Source: Synechococcus sp. PCC 7336
GTDB taxonomy: Bacteria > Cyanobacteriota > Cyanobacteriia > Thermostichales > PCC-7336
Direction of reading: 5' to 3'
DNA length: 64,000 nucleotides
Assembly (NCBI RefSeq): GCF_000332275.1
Contig: NZ_CM001776.1
Location: forward strand, 4,958,008-5,022,007
Below the pieces are notes generated by a model that was not told the DNA's origin, did no database searches, and saw nothing but the letters and a program-made list of their open reading frames with translations. Positions 1 through 9,641 of this stretch are shown piece after piece. The number at the start of each line of letters is the position of its first letter. Within the stretch, counting starts at the first letter, position 1. The translations under genes were made by a program, and so were the position numbers.

Positions 1-556
1 GGCAGCGGACAATATTCGATTCCACATCTGCCAGCGTGACCCTGTCGGGATCGATCGTCCCCTCTAAGTCTTTAATCCGCTTGACGTAACCAATCACCTC
101 AACACCCGCTGCCAGTTTCAGAATTTTCTTGGCGATCGCCCCTGCTGCCACGCGCCCAATGGTCTCTCGCGCCGAGGCTCGACCGCCCCCCTGCCAATTG
201 CGAATGCCATACTTTGCCTGATAGGTGGCATCCGCATGGGAGGGACGAAAGGTGGTTTCCATCTCGCTATAGTCCTGCGATCGCGCATCTTTGTTGCGCA
301 CGATGATGTGGATGGGGGTGCCAATGGTCATTCCCTGAAACACGCCCGAGGTGATTTCGCAAATGTCAGATTCTTTGCGGGGAGTGACAATCTTGCTTTG
401 ACCGGGACGACGGCGATCGAGATCCACTTGAATCTCTTCCGCCGAGATCGGCACCCGAGGCGGGCAGCCATCCACGATCGCCCCCACTGCCCCACCGTGG
501 GACTCGCCGTAGGTGGTGATACTGAACATCTGTCCGAAGGAGTTACCGTTTGCCAT
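1..556 (-). CDS. aroC: Chorismate synthase, partial (C-terminus beyond window edge)
   Basis: Chorismate synthase makes chorismate from EPSP with a reduced FMN cofactor, the last step of the shikimate pathway, in the cytoplasm. The reverse strand reads without a stop from ATG at 556 to the window edge, about 185 codons. The first residues read [20 protein letters not shown], which contains the conserved N-terminal TYGESHG signature. Further on, [10 protein letters not shown] and the [16 protein letters not shown]-like segment (seen as [17 protein letters not shown]) are the expected family blocks. Roughly the second half of the usual 360-390 residues lies outside the window. The forward-strand open frame at 236-583 is a shadow of this gene. 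Identification is very secure; only the far end is unseen. Confidence 0.96.
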   Translation of the reverse strand, partial: MANGNSFGQMFSITTYGESHGGAVGAIVDGCPPRVPISAEEIQVDLDRRRPGQSKIVTPRKESDICEITSGVFQGMTIGTPIHIIVRNKDARSQDYSEMETTFRPSHADATYQAKYGIRNWQGGGRASARETIGRVAAGAIAKKILKLAAGVEVIGYVKRIKDLEGTIDPDRVTLADVESNIVRC

Positions 557-742
557 AAGAGCCTTGTGAGAATGACTGGCTGAGATTGGCCCCGAGAGGG
601 ACTGTGAGAATCTTAACGCAGTCGTGCAGCGCTCCCGATCGAGGCCATTAGGCCAGCAAGCATGCAAGTTAGAAATTCAGGCTAGAGCGTTTGCCTCCCA
701 CCCATGAGGTCGACCCATCGGTCTTACAAGCAGAGGAGGACG

Positions 743-1663
743 CTAGCGATCGATTAATTGGGCTTTAAGCCATTTCTTCATGCGTACCTGTAGCTTTTTG
801 GGGTTGAGACGCTCTATAACATGCAAGCCCGATACTAGCGGAGTCGGTAACCATCCACCTATTTCAGCCTCTAATGGGTATCCAAACTGCTTCAATTCAT
901 CTCGGCAGTAAAAATCTGCATATGCCTGCTTCCACTTTGGCCAAGCCTTAAACCGACCGATAGGATTGAAGTCTTGAGTTCGTTTAACCTTCTTCCAATC
1001 GATCTGCTGATTTGCCGCTCTGAGATCGGAGCTTCCTCGCACCTCTAACGCTTCAATTTCAGAGAAGTTACACTCGTCGGGATCCAAGCACAGAAATCTA
1101 AAAATATCGCTGAGCTGAGCCTGCGAATCTAGAAATATGTCCTCGTACTTGACCAGAAAACACTGTTGCCGAAAAAATGCCTCATGACTCTCCATAAATT
1201 CGATTAGCTTGCGGGCACTCTCTCGCCAACGCTCTAAGGCATCAAAATAATTGACATTAAATGATTTCTCTAAGGAATAGGCAACCGATCTGCCGTCTCG
1301 GATGAGAAGTAAAAATTTAGAATTGGGAAAAAATTCTGGAGCCTTTTCTATCCCAACAAAAGAAGGAGTCTTTGTCACCAAATAGGAAAACTCCTGTTTC
1401 TCGGTGCTCTGACATTTGAGCAAATCAATGAGGACACCTCCAAATGCCTCTTTCGACTTATCGATATTTTTTCGATCGAACGGGAATTTCTGCCAAAAAG
1501 TCTCTAAAACTGAGAAGTATTTAGAAACATACTGTAGATCCGCCAGCACAAAATCTTCCCATATTCCTCTAGCCCCACTACACTGAGGGTGCTTGACGAT
1601 GAGATCGTGGAGATAATTCGTCCCCGAACGCATTTCAATGCCTAAAATGGTGACAACACTCAT
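743..1663 (-). CDS. Sulfotransferase family protein
   Basis: A 306-residue soluble protein. Near the N-terminus, RSGTNYLHDLI (about residues 12-22) fits the 5'-phosphosulfate-binding loop, and LLLIRDGRSVAYSLEKS (about 117-133) fits the 3'-phosphate-binding motif of PAPS-dependent sulfotransferases. The length is typical of the family. Such enzymes move sulfate from PAPS to a hydroxyl or amine on a carbohydrate, lipid or small molecule; the acceptor cannot be read from sequence. It stands alone between aroC and a small conserved gene, with no other sulfation genes nearby. Start ATG at 1663 opens directly into the first beta strand (SVVTILGIEMRSG), so no signal peptide is present. Confidence 0.8.
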   Translation of the reverse strand: MSVVTILGIEMRSGTNYLHDLIVKHPQCSGARGIWEDFVLADLQYVSKYFSVLETFWQKFPFDRKNIDKSKEAFGGVLIDLLKCQSTEKQEFSYLVTKTPSFVGIEKAPEFFPNSKFLLLIRDGRSVAYSLEKSFNVNYFDALERWRESARKLIEFMESHEAFFRQQCFLVKYEDIFLDSQAQLSDIFRFLCLDPDECNFSEIEALEVRGSSDLRAANQQIDWKKVKRTQDFNPIGRFKAWPKWKQAYADFYCRDELKQFGYPLEAEIGGWLPTPLVSGLHVIERLNPKKLQVRMKKWLKAQLIDR

Positions 1664-1832
1664 AAGGATTTAAGACTTGGTAGGAGCTAGACTTCTTGAG
1701 CATTGCCCCGAGCGAGACTGTGTGAATCTTAACGCAATCGTGCCGCGCTCCCCATCAAAAGCAATGGATATCGCTCGCCGATCGCCAGGAGCACAAATAT
1801 TTCGATCGCCGCTCTAGGCAGAACCCGGACAA

Positions 1833-2177
1833 TCAGTGGGTAAACAGGTGCTCGAATTCGTGACGCAGGCTGTTGAAATCGCCAATTCGAGCGACAACCA
1901 AGCAAGAGGAACCGGCGTCTGCCAGTCGCTGCGTCCAAAATTGAATGGTGGGGGCGCGACCGATCCAGTAGTCGATCGCCACCTGAGCCAAAGCCTCGGG
2001 GTCCCAGTTGCGATCGGGGGGTAGATCCTGTAATTGTTGTAAGAAGCGATCGAGCGAGCAGCGGCGAGCGCCGATATACTCCAGTCGAGTCTGGCTGGGT
2101 TGTGCTAACAGGCGCTGTTGGTGATTGAAGAACTCTAGAATTGGGGTAACGCCTAAAAGTTCAAATGAATAGCTCAT
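1833..2177 (-). CDS. Small conserved hypothetical protein (114 aa)
   Basis: No function recognised. The open frame extends to 2546, but the upstream 120 codons are low in protein-like character. From ATG at 2177 the protein begins MSYSFELLGVTPILEFFNHQ and looks globular and acidic, so this start was chosen. It has an alpha-helical character, several aromatic residues (YWIGR, IQFWTQRL), and ends in EFEHLFTH. The style resembles short cyanobacterial conserved hypotheticals. No signal peptide, membrane segment or metal-binding motif is visible. It is isolated from its neighbours by intergenic DNA. Confidence 0.55.
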   Translation of the reverse strand: MSYSFELLGVTPILEFFNHQQRLLAQPSQTRLEYIGARRCSLDRFLQQLQDLPPDRNWDPEALAQVAIDYWIGRAPTIQFWTQRLADAGSSCLVVARIGDFNSLRHEFEHLFTH

Positions 2178-3598
2178 GTCGTTCCAAATTAAACAGTCAA
2201 CATAAATTCGAAATCTGAGTTGGCTAGTTTTGCCTGCGAGAGGCGATCGCCATTGCCCGACCCCTAGATTCCTGCTGCTCCAATCTGAAACTGAGCCACT
2301 TTCGAGCAGCAGATTTTGGTGGATCGATGAGTAATGAGATGACTGCCAATTTAGCCGATCCCCATCAGGGATGTCTCGATTTTGACAACAATCTTGAAGC
2401 ACTCGACGATGGGGAGTGCTAATCTCCTGATTGGCTGAGAAGAGGCTGTGGGAGGCAAAAAGTTTCAGGGGCCAAGCACAAAACTCACCTAGGTTAGGAT
2501 CTATATTTTTTGAGGTCGAGATGAGTTGGGGGCTACAGACCCTCACTTCTCAAGGGTATGGCTATAGCCCGATTAGGCTTAAAACTCGAGATCGAGTAAT
2601 GCTAGTTTTTTGGCGATCGGCTGTGCCAATTTAGCGGCTCATCCGGCAAGGTGTTGCAGCCTCAGGCAGGGCGCTATAAAGAATGACATAGGTGGGAGCC
2701 TAGATCCAGGGAGCCAGTTCGAGGGGTCTGCAATTGAAACCGCTAGCCACCAAGTGTCGTCTACTCAGGCAAGTTCTCCATCTTTATGCACTAACCTTGT
2801 GTCGCTACGAGAATCTCGGCTTAGGGGGACTGAGCTCTCCCGACTCCTATTGAATCTTTTGGCCAGTCTGCTAGCATCCAATAGCCCGAACGTAGAGATG
2901 CTTCAGATCCAGTTGGTGGGTGACCGAAAAGATATGCAACATTCGATCCTCATAACAGTAGGCTCTCCTGAATCAGTTTTCTATTTCTACCATATGGGGC
3001 CAATGCGCATCAGATGTTAAATATCTAGCGATCGAGCATTGAGGCTGGAATAAATAGACACAAATAAATCTTGCCAGCTATCTTCATTTTACTTGTAAAT
3101 AACGAGATCGGATACTTAAAGACCAATCATACCCAGCTCTGCCGAGGTCAGCAGTCGACAAAACTTGTTAAAAAATGATGACTCTTCCCAGAATGTTAAG
3201 CTATCTTTCACGTATATCCACGGATGTAATGAAACTCTAGAAGCTCTGTTTTACAAGGGTTCCAACGGTTGTAGTGGTCTTTCTGGCGGCCAGCTCAGGC
3301 CCAGACTGACGATCGGCCACTTTGGCAAGAGACGTATATGTCTTGACAGCCCCATAGGAGTCAATGTATCTTGATTCCAGTTGCGTGGAATCACTTAGGG
3401 ACATCTACGGATTCCTTGATTTCTACGTCAGACCTCAAGCGTGAGTTGACTATGTGATGGGTAGCGTTGCTTCATCTACGGGTTTACTCAGCATTCATGC
3501 TTTGATGTGGCGCAGCTTCGTGCAGCTTTGTTCTTTGCTGTTAGGGCGACGTCAGAGATTACTGAACTAAAGAGCAACAATCTAAGGAGTAAGTATAA
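2178..3598. other. Long intergenic region without a convincing gene
   Basis: About 1.4 kb between the small hypothetical gene and the PEP-CTERM gene. Several short frames are open (for example 2610-3020 on the plus strand), but they show no recognisable motif, have no good ribosome-binding site, and read like translated noncoding DNA. The last 20 bases carry the ribosome-binding site for the PEP-CTERM gene (AAGGAG, about 10 bases before ATG 3599). No tRNA, CRISPR or clear inverted-repeat element was found. The region may hold promoter elements or decayed genes. Confidence 0.5.
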
Positions 3599-4390
3599 AT
3601 GTCACGTAGAGCTTTAACAGCCTTGGGGATGTCTTTGCCCATTGCTGCAGTAGGTTTTTTCGGTGCGGTTGAGTCGGTAGATGCCGCTACAATTGCTGGG
3701 GGTTCGGTTGTAAATATTGGTGGTGCTCTGCAATTAGAGATCGTTGATGCAAGCGATGTTTCAGACATTCAAGCTAATGTCTTCTTCACTCCAGAACTCT
3801 TAACTGGTTTAACTCCTACAGAATTTGCCGGGGCCCCAGATGCTGCTGCCTGTGTGGGAGGGCAAGCCGCTGTTGGTGATTTTTCCTGTGTTACTGTCTT
3901 ACCCGGTAGCAATACTGGAACCTTTTCGATTTACAATAGCCCAGCTTTTACAAATCCTCCAGCTATCGTCCAGAGTTTTAGTACAACGGGCTTACCTATT
4001 ATTGACTTCGGGTTTTTACCAACCCTTGATGAAACAGCCGTGCCTGGAGGTGGAGGTCCAGTAGATCCAATCCCGGCTACTGTACTCGACCTCAATGATG
4101 ATGTGGTGATTTCTATTCTTGGGCCTGGACAGGTTTCATTCTTAGCAACTGGATTTGCTACATTCTTGAATCCTGATGGTACCCGCGATCTCGACTCAAC
4201 AATTGCAGTTGGCTTCGACTTCACTTCTGAAAACCTGTTCTTTTCTAGCCTTGCTCCTGGTAGTTTATCTACTGGGGGAGCTTTCTCAGGCACAATTACC
4301 GCAGTCCCTGAACCCATTTCGATTGTAGGCTCTGCAATTGCCTTAGGTGTTGGTGGCTACCTAAAGCGTAAGAAGGGTCTAAATTCCTGA
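3599..4390 (+). CDS. PEP-CTERM sorting domain protein (exported)
   Basis: A 263-residue exported protein. Residues 1-30 form a signal peptide (basic start MSRR, hydrophobic core, AXA-like end VDAATIAGG). The C-terminus has the full PEP-CTERM architecture: the VPEP motif at about 238-241, a short hydrophobic helix (ISIVGSAIALGVGGYL), and a basic tail KRKKG. In characterised systems this tail is cut by an exosortase, leaving the protein at the surface or in exopolysaccharide. The middle is rich in small residues and beta-strand patterns with no enzymatic motif. ATG 3599 is supported by AAGGAG ten bases upstream. No exosortase gene lies in the window. Confidence 0.85.
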   Translation: MSRRALTALGMSLPIAAVGFFGAVESVDAATIAGGSVVNIGGALQLEIVDASDVSDIQANVFFTPELLTGLTPTEFAGAPDAAACVGGQAAVGDFSCVTVLPGSNTGTFSIYNSPAFTNPPAIVQSFSTTGLPIIDFGFLPTLDETAVPGGGGPVDPIPATVLDLNDDVVISILGPGQVSFLATGFATFLNPDGTRDLDSTIAVGFDFTSENLFFSSLAPGSLSTGGAFSGTITAVPEPISIVGSAIALGVGGYLKRKKGLNS

Positions 4391-4453
4391 TATCTATAGC
4401 CTATTTTCAGGTTTAGTAGTTAGATAGGGCTCACTTTTTATATAGCCAAAAAA

Positions 4454-4494
4454 AGTGCTGAAACTTCTCTTGAAATATGGAGGTTTTCAGCACT
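4454..4494 (+). terminator. Inverted repeat after the PEP-CTERM gene, likely terminator
   Basis: AGTGCTGAAA at 4454-4463 is perfectly complementary to TTTCAGCACT at 4485-4494, with a loop of about 21 bases. It lies 64 bases past the PEP-CTERM stop. A run of A residues precedes it and an A/T-rich stretch follows, so it could terminate transcription from either side, including the converging RND operon ending at 4604. The long loop lowers certainty. Confidence 0.5.
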
Positions 4495-4603
4495 CATCTC
4501 TATTATAAAAATTATGCTTATGCGTTTGCGTTCTACTTTATGGAAGCTGATATTCCCTTCTAGAGTTGTAGCTTAGGCTGAATGCATATCAACTGAATGT
4601 GCA

Positions 4604-7600
4604 TTAGCCCAGGTTAGTTTGCAAAAGTTCATCTAGCTTTTCAATGCTCTTGAACCTTGCTTTCACTTTGGGACCAAAATGGATCACATCGTCTAAGCTC
4701 AAGCGATGTGAGCTGATGGGTACGGCATTAACAAAGGTACCATTGGCACTTGGGCCGGAAGGCGAACAACCATCTACTATTGTGAATCCATACCCATGTT
4801 CAGATTCGTATGAAAAGGAAACCAGCTTTGCGTGCTCTCGAGAAATGTACTGACCGAGCGGACGAATGTCGCATTTTGGAGAACGACCGATAGTGTAAGT
4901 CGTATTGTTCAATGGAATGATTCGCTCCCCTCTAGCATCTTCCAAAACCAACACAAAAGCTGGCAGATCGCAACTCGGTCCGTCGGATTTTACTCTCCGC
5001 TTCCTCGCATCAGAACTCATCAACAATCGATAAGCTGATGGACAAAAATACAGAGCCAGCACAGTCGCCCCTACCAAGCCGCTGCAAATCACGATCGCCA
5101 AAGGTGGCCAGAATCCGCCCCCCTGCAATATTAGGGGCACAAATCCTGCGATGGTTGTGACAGTTGTAGCTAGAACGTGGCGGCTAGATTGCATCACTAC
5201 ATCAGCGATCGCCCTAGCGCTACCTTGGCTGGCCACTGGATCTTTACTAATGGCATTGAGAACGACAATGGAATCGTTAATTGCAACCCCAATTAGGCCC
5301 ATCATGCCGATAATAGCCATAAAGCCCAATGGATAGCCATAAAGCCATAGCGAAGCAAAGCCAAGACCCGCCGATCCAACAGCAACGACACCAATAATTG
5401 CCGCGAGGCGGAAGGAATTCAGTGACAGAACTAGAGTGACTGCCATTAAAACGGCCAGAATCCCTAAGCTTGCAAACAGGCTCGAGATCGCGAATTGGCG
5501 TTCGGCAACTTCGCCACCGAAATCGTAAGAATAACCAGTTGGGAGAGAAAAATCGATTGCTTCCAGCCTTTGTCGAACAGAAGATAACGCCTCAGCCGGT
5601 AAAGCGCCTGCCGGGATAAATGCCTGAATCGTGTTGACTCGCTGCTGATTGCGCCGCTCAATTGAGGCCAGTTCGGGTTTGAGCTCCAAATTCGTCAGAG
5701 CTGAGATAGGAATTGCGTCACGAGATCCGTCTGCCGAAATGGAATCTGGTAAAACATTGAGTGACGAAATGGAATTGAGATCGCTGCGATCGCCTTTGGA
5801 AATGCGCACCCTGACTGGAAGCTCCTCTGTAGCTTCCAGAATAGAACCGCCGATAAACCCATCTAGACTGGCATTGAGCTGACGGGCCAGATCGGAGTTA
5901 CTCAGTCCCAAAAGTTGAATTTTTTCTTCGTCTACCTGTAATGCCAACTTGGGTACAGCTTCGCTGAGACTCGCACGAGTATGGATAATATCTGGCAGTT
6001 GGGCCAGCTCGGAGCGGATGCGATCCCCTAGTTCTTTAAGTACCTCTCGATCGGGACCGTAAAGACGCATCTCGATCGGAGCGTTAAAGGGTGGTCCTTG
6101 ATCTAACTGCCTCGCCAGGATTTGAGCTTGAGGGAAGGCGCGATCGAGTTCAGCCTGCAGTTGTCGAATAAAGGAACTACTGTTACGAAACGAATCTAGT
6201 CGAACAATTCCCTGAGCATAATTCGACTGATTCTGCCGGACATTAGCCACAAGATTGTAGTAGACCGTCGGTGCAGCAGTACCAATAAACCAATTCACAT
6301 CCTTAACCCGAGAGTGCTGCCTCAATAGTTGACTGACTTCAGTTACAGTTGTTTGCGTTTGAGCGAGTGAAGCCTGAGGAGCCAGCTCTACCTCAATGTG
6401 GAATTGATCGCGATCGGCAGGCGGGAAAAACTGTAATGGTAGTGTAGGACTGACAACAAAACCAGCAAAGGGAATGGCAAGAGCTAGCAGAATTCCTAGT
6501 TTAGGACGGGAGAATAGATAATCTAGTGTCCAGCGATAAGCGCGTGCCAGTTGGGGATGAAAGTAACCTGAATTCCACCAGTTAGAAGGATTGGTATTGG
6601 TTTTCCATTTCACTGCAATATGTGCAGCAAAGGATGGAATCACAGTCATTGCCAGAATTAAAGAACTGGTCACTGCCAAGATGACGCTGATACTGAGTGT
6701 ACTGACAAATTCCCCAGTACTGCCCCGCATGACGATCATAGGTAGAAATGCAAGAATAGTTGTGATAGTAGAACCCAATAAGGGTATTCCTAACTTACGA
6801 ATGCTAGATTCAATGGCTGGGCTTGGCGCTTGTCCGTCCTTCAATCGATGCGTGACTTCATCAACCATAATGATGGCGTTATCAATCAGCATGCCGAGGG
6901 CGACAATTAACCCCGTCATAGAAACCTGCTGGAGGGGGATATGCAGAAACCACATGCACCCGAAAGCCATCATGATTGACAGTGGCAGCGCAAGACTAAT
7001 AGCTAAGGACGACTGCCAGCCCATCATGAATAGCGTCATGCCCGAGACTAGCACTGCTGCAAACAGGAGATTTTGGATCAATCCTCTCAGACGCTCATCA
7101 ACATAAGGCTTCTGATCGAATATCACACTTGCAATTATCCCTTGCGGCAACTGTTGTTCAAAAGTAGAGAGGGTCTGGCGAACAATTTGAGACCATCGAT
7201 CGATCCGCTCCTCTGAATTGATTCGAGCTGCAACAACGATAGAGGCTCGATCTCGAACAAGCGCAGACTCTGCAGGAGGATCGACAATGCTGCGTTCAAT
7301 ATTTGCAATATCGCTAAGATGAGCAAATTGGCCAGTGTTGCCAGTGCGAATGGGGATACGACCAATCCGTTCTAGAGAATCCAGTTCTGTATCGATTGCA
7401 ATAGGTAAATCGCTCTCAGATCCATAACGTTGTCCAGCTGCTAGCTTGGCATCGCTTTCAGCGATTTGTTGTGATAGCTCGCTAGTAATTAAGCCAATGG
7501 CAGACAGTTTGTCAGGATCGACTTCAACAACAATTTCTTCTTCAGGTGCCCCAAACAACTCAACGGTCTCAGTTCCTGGCAAGTTACGCAATTGGTCGGC

Positions 7601-8089
7601 AAGGCTTTCAGCCGAGCGGCGAAGGATTCCATAAGAAGGCGGCACCTCGAGATCCCAGGTGAGTGCAACGATCGCAGTATTAGCTGCAATATGCAAATCT
7701 TGAAATTCTGGCTCTAGGGCAGCAACAGGCAGATTTGCTCTAACCTCGTTGAGACGATCCCTAACTTGAAACCATATCTCACCAGTATCGGGAGCACGAA
7801 TCGTATCGCTCAGTTCAATTTTAATAATTGAAATACCTGGTTGAGAGATTGAGGCAATCGTTTTAAGTTCTTCGATTTCCACCAGCTCGTCTTCGATGGG
7901 TTTCGTGACCAGCGATTCCACTCTTTCGGAATTAGCACCAGGAAAGAGCGTGACGATTGCAGCGTTGCGCTGTGTCAAGTTTGGATCTTCCATGCGGGGT
8001 AACGCCTGAAAACCCACTAGCCCCCACAGCCAAATAACAGCAATAACTAAAACCAGCAATCGCCTATTGCGGTAAAATAAATCCCACAT
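4604..8089 (-). CDS. RND efflux pump permease with C-terminal FHA domain
   Basis: A 1161-residue inner-membrane RND transporter, last gene of the putative lipid operon. Residues 1 to about 1020 are a complete AcrB-type permease: N-terminal membrane helix, IEDELVEIEELKTI in the first periplasmic loop, a second hydrophobic bundle with GLIVALGMLIDNAIIMVDEV (the proton-relay helix, with D then N where AcrB has two Asp), and a second repeat with GVAINDSIVVLNAI. After the last membrane helix comes an extra domain of about 120 residues with FHA hallmarks: YTIGRSPKCDI, YISREHAKL and SANGTFVNAVPI, then DDVIHFG. FHA domains bind phosphothreonine peptides. It would sit in the cytoplasm. The adaptor gene ends 72 bases upstream. 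The substrate is inferred from the operon, not from the pump itself. Confidence 0.92.
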   Translation of the reverse strand: MWDLFYRNRRLLVLVIAVIWLWGLVGFQALPRMEDPNLTQRNAAIVTLFPGANSERVESLVTKPIEDELVEIEELKTIASISQPGISIIKIELSDTIRAPDTGEIWFQVRDRLNEVRANLPVAALEPEFQDLHIAANTAIVALTWDLEVPPSYGILRRSAESLADQLRNLPGTETVELFGAPEEEIVVEVDPDKLSAIGLITSELSQQIAESDAKLAAGQRYGSESDLPIAIDTELDSLERIGRIPIRTGNTGQFAHLSDIANIERSIVDPPAESALVRDRASIVVAARINSEERIDRWSQIVRQTLSTFEQQLPQGIIASVIFDQKPYVDERLRGLIQNLLFAAVLVSGMTLFMMGWQSSLAISLALPLSIMMAFGCMWFLHIPLQQVSMTGLIVALGMLIDNAIIMVDEVTHRLKDGQAPSPAIESSIRKLGIPLLGSTITTILAFLPMIVMRGSTGEFVSTLSISVILAVTSSLILAMTVIPSFAAHIAVKWKTNTNPSNWWNSGYFHPQLARAYRWTLDYLFSRPKLGILLALAIPFAGFVVSPTLPLQFFPPADRDQFHIEVELAPQASLAQTQTTVTEVSQLLRQHSRVKDVNWFIGTAAPTVYYNLVANVRQNQSNYAQGIVRLDSFRNSSSFIRQLQAELDRAFPQAQILARQLDQGPPFNAPIEMRLYGPDREVLKELGDRIRSELAQLPDIIHTRASLSEAVPKLALQVDEEKIQLLGLSNSDLARQLNASLDGFIGGSILEATEELPVRVRISKGDRSDLNSISSLNVLPDSISADGSRDAIPISALTNLELKPELASIERRNQQRVNTIQAFIPAGALPAEALSSVRQRLEAIDFSLPTGYSYDFGGEVAERQFAISSLFASLGILAVLMAVTLVLSLNSFRLAAIIGVVAVGSAGLGFASLWLYGYPLGFMAIIGMMGLIGVAINDSIVVLNAISKDPVASQGSARAIADVVMQSSRHVLATTVTTIAGFVPLILQGGGFWPPLAIVICSGLVGATVLALYFCPSAYRLLMSSDARKRRVKSDGPSCDLPAFVLVLEDARGERIIPLNNTTYTIGRSPKCDIRPLGQYISREHAKLVSFSYESEHGYGFTIVDGCSPSGPSANGTFVNAVPISSHRLSLDDVIHFGPKVKARFKSIEKLDELLQTNLG

Positions 8090-8161
8090 AGCATTACCTC
8101 AGCCGACTAGCCGGGAAAAAGGACTCGAACCATTGAAAAGCAGTTTCCAAGCTAGGCTAGG

Positions 8162-9508
8162 TCAGGATTGCGTCTCGATTTGGGTCGTAGCCAATGAAGA
8201 TAGAGGGCGCACGAGCTGACCTGGTACGATGCGGTGAACCCCTCTATCTACTAAAGTTTCGCCCACTTGTAACGTTCCTTTCACCAAGGCAAGATCGCCT
8301 TCAGTATGCAGAACTTCAACGTCGCGCCGCTCGACGCGATAGAGCCCTGGAAGACCTGAATCCGCAGCAGTCAAAGCATAAGTAGACCACAAACCGCGCT
8401 CTCCTTGCACCAAGGCGGATAGAGGTAGCCAGAACCCCGATGTAGCAATGGGATCGCTTTGTAATTCCAACCGCACTACTTCACCGGGAACCACATTGGC
8501 AGGATTATCTAAACCTAAAATTACTGTGCGCGTACGAGTGGCAAGATCGATTTCAGGTAGGATTGCCTTCACCTCAGCCTGAGAGGAATGGCTATCAGTC
8601 AAGACTGTGTGAGAACTCCCTATTTCTAGCCGATCTGCCATCTCGGCTGGGATACCAATCCGTACTTCCAAATTACTGGCATCCACCAATCGAAGAATTG
8701 GCTGTCCCGCTTCGACTACTGTTCCTCTATCGATGTACCGTTGAGCAATTTCACCATCAAACGGTGCTCGTAGGATACTTTTGTCTAAGTTTACATCAAT
8801 ATCAGCTAACTGTGCTTCCAGTTGTTGGATGGAAGCGACCTGTGCATCTCTCCGAGCGCGTAAAGAATCGGTGCCGAAGGAAAATTCATCTCGCTGCTCG
8901 CGAGAAATTGCCCCCTCAACCAACAAACCTTCTCTGCGATCTAACTGGACTTCAGATAACTTGAGTTGTTCTTCTAAATCCCGTATAACAGCTTCAACCT
9001 GAAGCAATTGCGCTTTGATGGCCAAGCGTTGGGTTTCAAGGTTGCGAGTATCCAGCCGTGCTAATGGAGCACCCCTCGTTAGGCGATCGCCATCATCAAC
9101 GAAAATCTCTATAGCTTTGCCATTTCGTTCGAAGCCCAGCTCGCTTGCGTGAAGTGCCACCACCTCACCGGTAAAAGCACGTGTAACGTTGTAAGACTCT
9201 ACAGGTTCTGTCACTAAGGTGCTAACAGGGATTGCATTTGCCAATAAGCCCTCAGCTTCTAATGCAACTGGGGTCTGCTGTGGCAATCGCACAGTTAAGC
9301 CAATGCTGATGCCAACCCCAATACCAGACAGGAGAAGGAATGTTCCTGCTGCAAGAAACTTCCAACGATGGCGAGGTGAATCAAGCTTAGGATACGGGCC
9401 AGAATATAGCGATGGAGGGAGGGTATCCATCAAGGAGACGGGCCGCTGAGTAGGTCGCGGAGCCGTCCGTACTGCTTTATTACCTAATCGTGGGAGGTGA
9501 CTTGCCAT
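8162..9508 (-). CDS. RND efflux periplasmic adaptor (membrane fusion protein)
   Basis: A 448-residue HlyD/AcrA-type adaptor that would link the RND pump to an outer-membrane channel. A cytoplasmic N-terminal tail of about 50 residues precedes one membrane helix (FLAAGTFLLLSGIGVGISIG). Then come the barrel-sandwich half-motif ELGFERNGKAIEIFVDDGDR, a long alpha-helical hairpin (about 150-235), the second lipoyl-like half LRAPFDGEIAQRYIDRGTVV, and a beta-barrel region. The gene precedes the RND permease on the same strand, the usual adaptor-permease order. The gap of about 150 bases to the SnoaL-like gene is the largest in the operon after the 108-base gap behind the ACP gene is discounted, so a separate promoter here is possible. 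No outer-membrane TolC partner lies in the window. Confidence 0.9.
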   Translation of the reverse strand: MASHLPRLGNKAVRTAPRPTQRPVSLMDTLPPSLYSGPYPKLDSPRHRWKFLAAGTFLLLSGIGVGISIGLTVRLPQQTPVALEAEGLLANAIPVSTLVTEPVESYNVTRAFTGEVVALHASELGFERNGKAIEIFVDDGDRLTRGAPLARLDTRNLETQRLAIKAQLLQVEAVIRDLEEQLKLSEVQLDRREGLLVEGAISREQRDEFSFGTDSLRARRDAQVASIQQLEAQLADIDVNLDKSILRAPFDGEIAQRYIDRGTVVEAGQPILRLVDASNLEVRIGIPAEMADRLEIGSSHTVLTDSHSSQAEVKAILPEIDLATRTRTVILGLDNPANVVPGEVVRLELQSDPIATSGFWLPLSALVQGERGLWSTYALTAADSGLPGLYRVERRDVEVLHTEGDLALVKGTLQVGETLVDRGVHRIVPGQLVRPLSSLATTQIETQS

Positions 9509-9641
9509 TGGAATCTCATACAGGTTCTAGGTCATGAATCAGATTGTTCGATGATACTCTTAAGGGATGCAACCTGGGCACTCTCTTCGAAAGAGAAATC
9601 GAAAAAATATTAACACGCCTATAGATCTCCTAGACCGCATC

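Noticed and set aside
1833-2546. 237-codon form of the small conserved protein
   Set aside because: Only the part from 2177 downward looks protein-like; the upstream 120 codons lack any family character.
2610-3020. 136-codon plus-strand open frame
   Set aside because: No ribosome-binding site, no family motif, low-complexity Ser-rich translation, and no support from composition.
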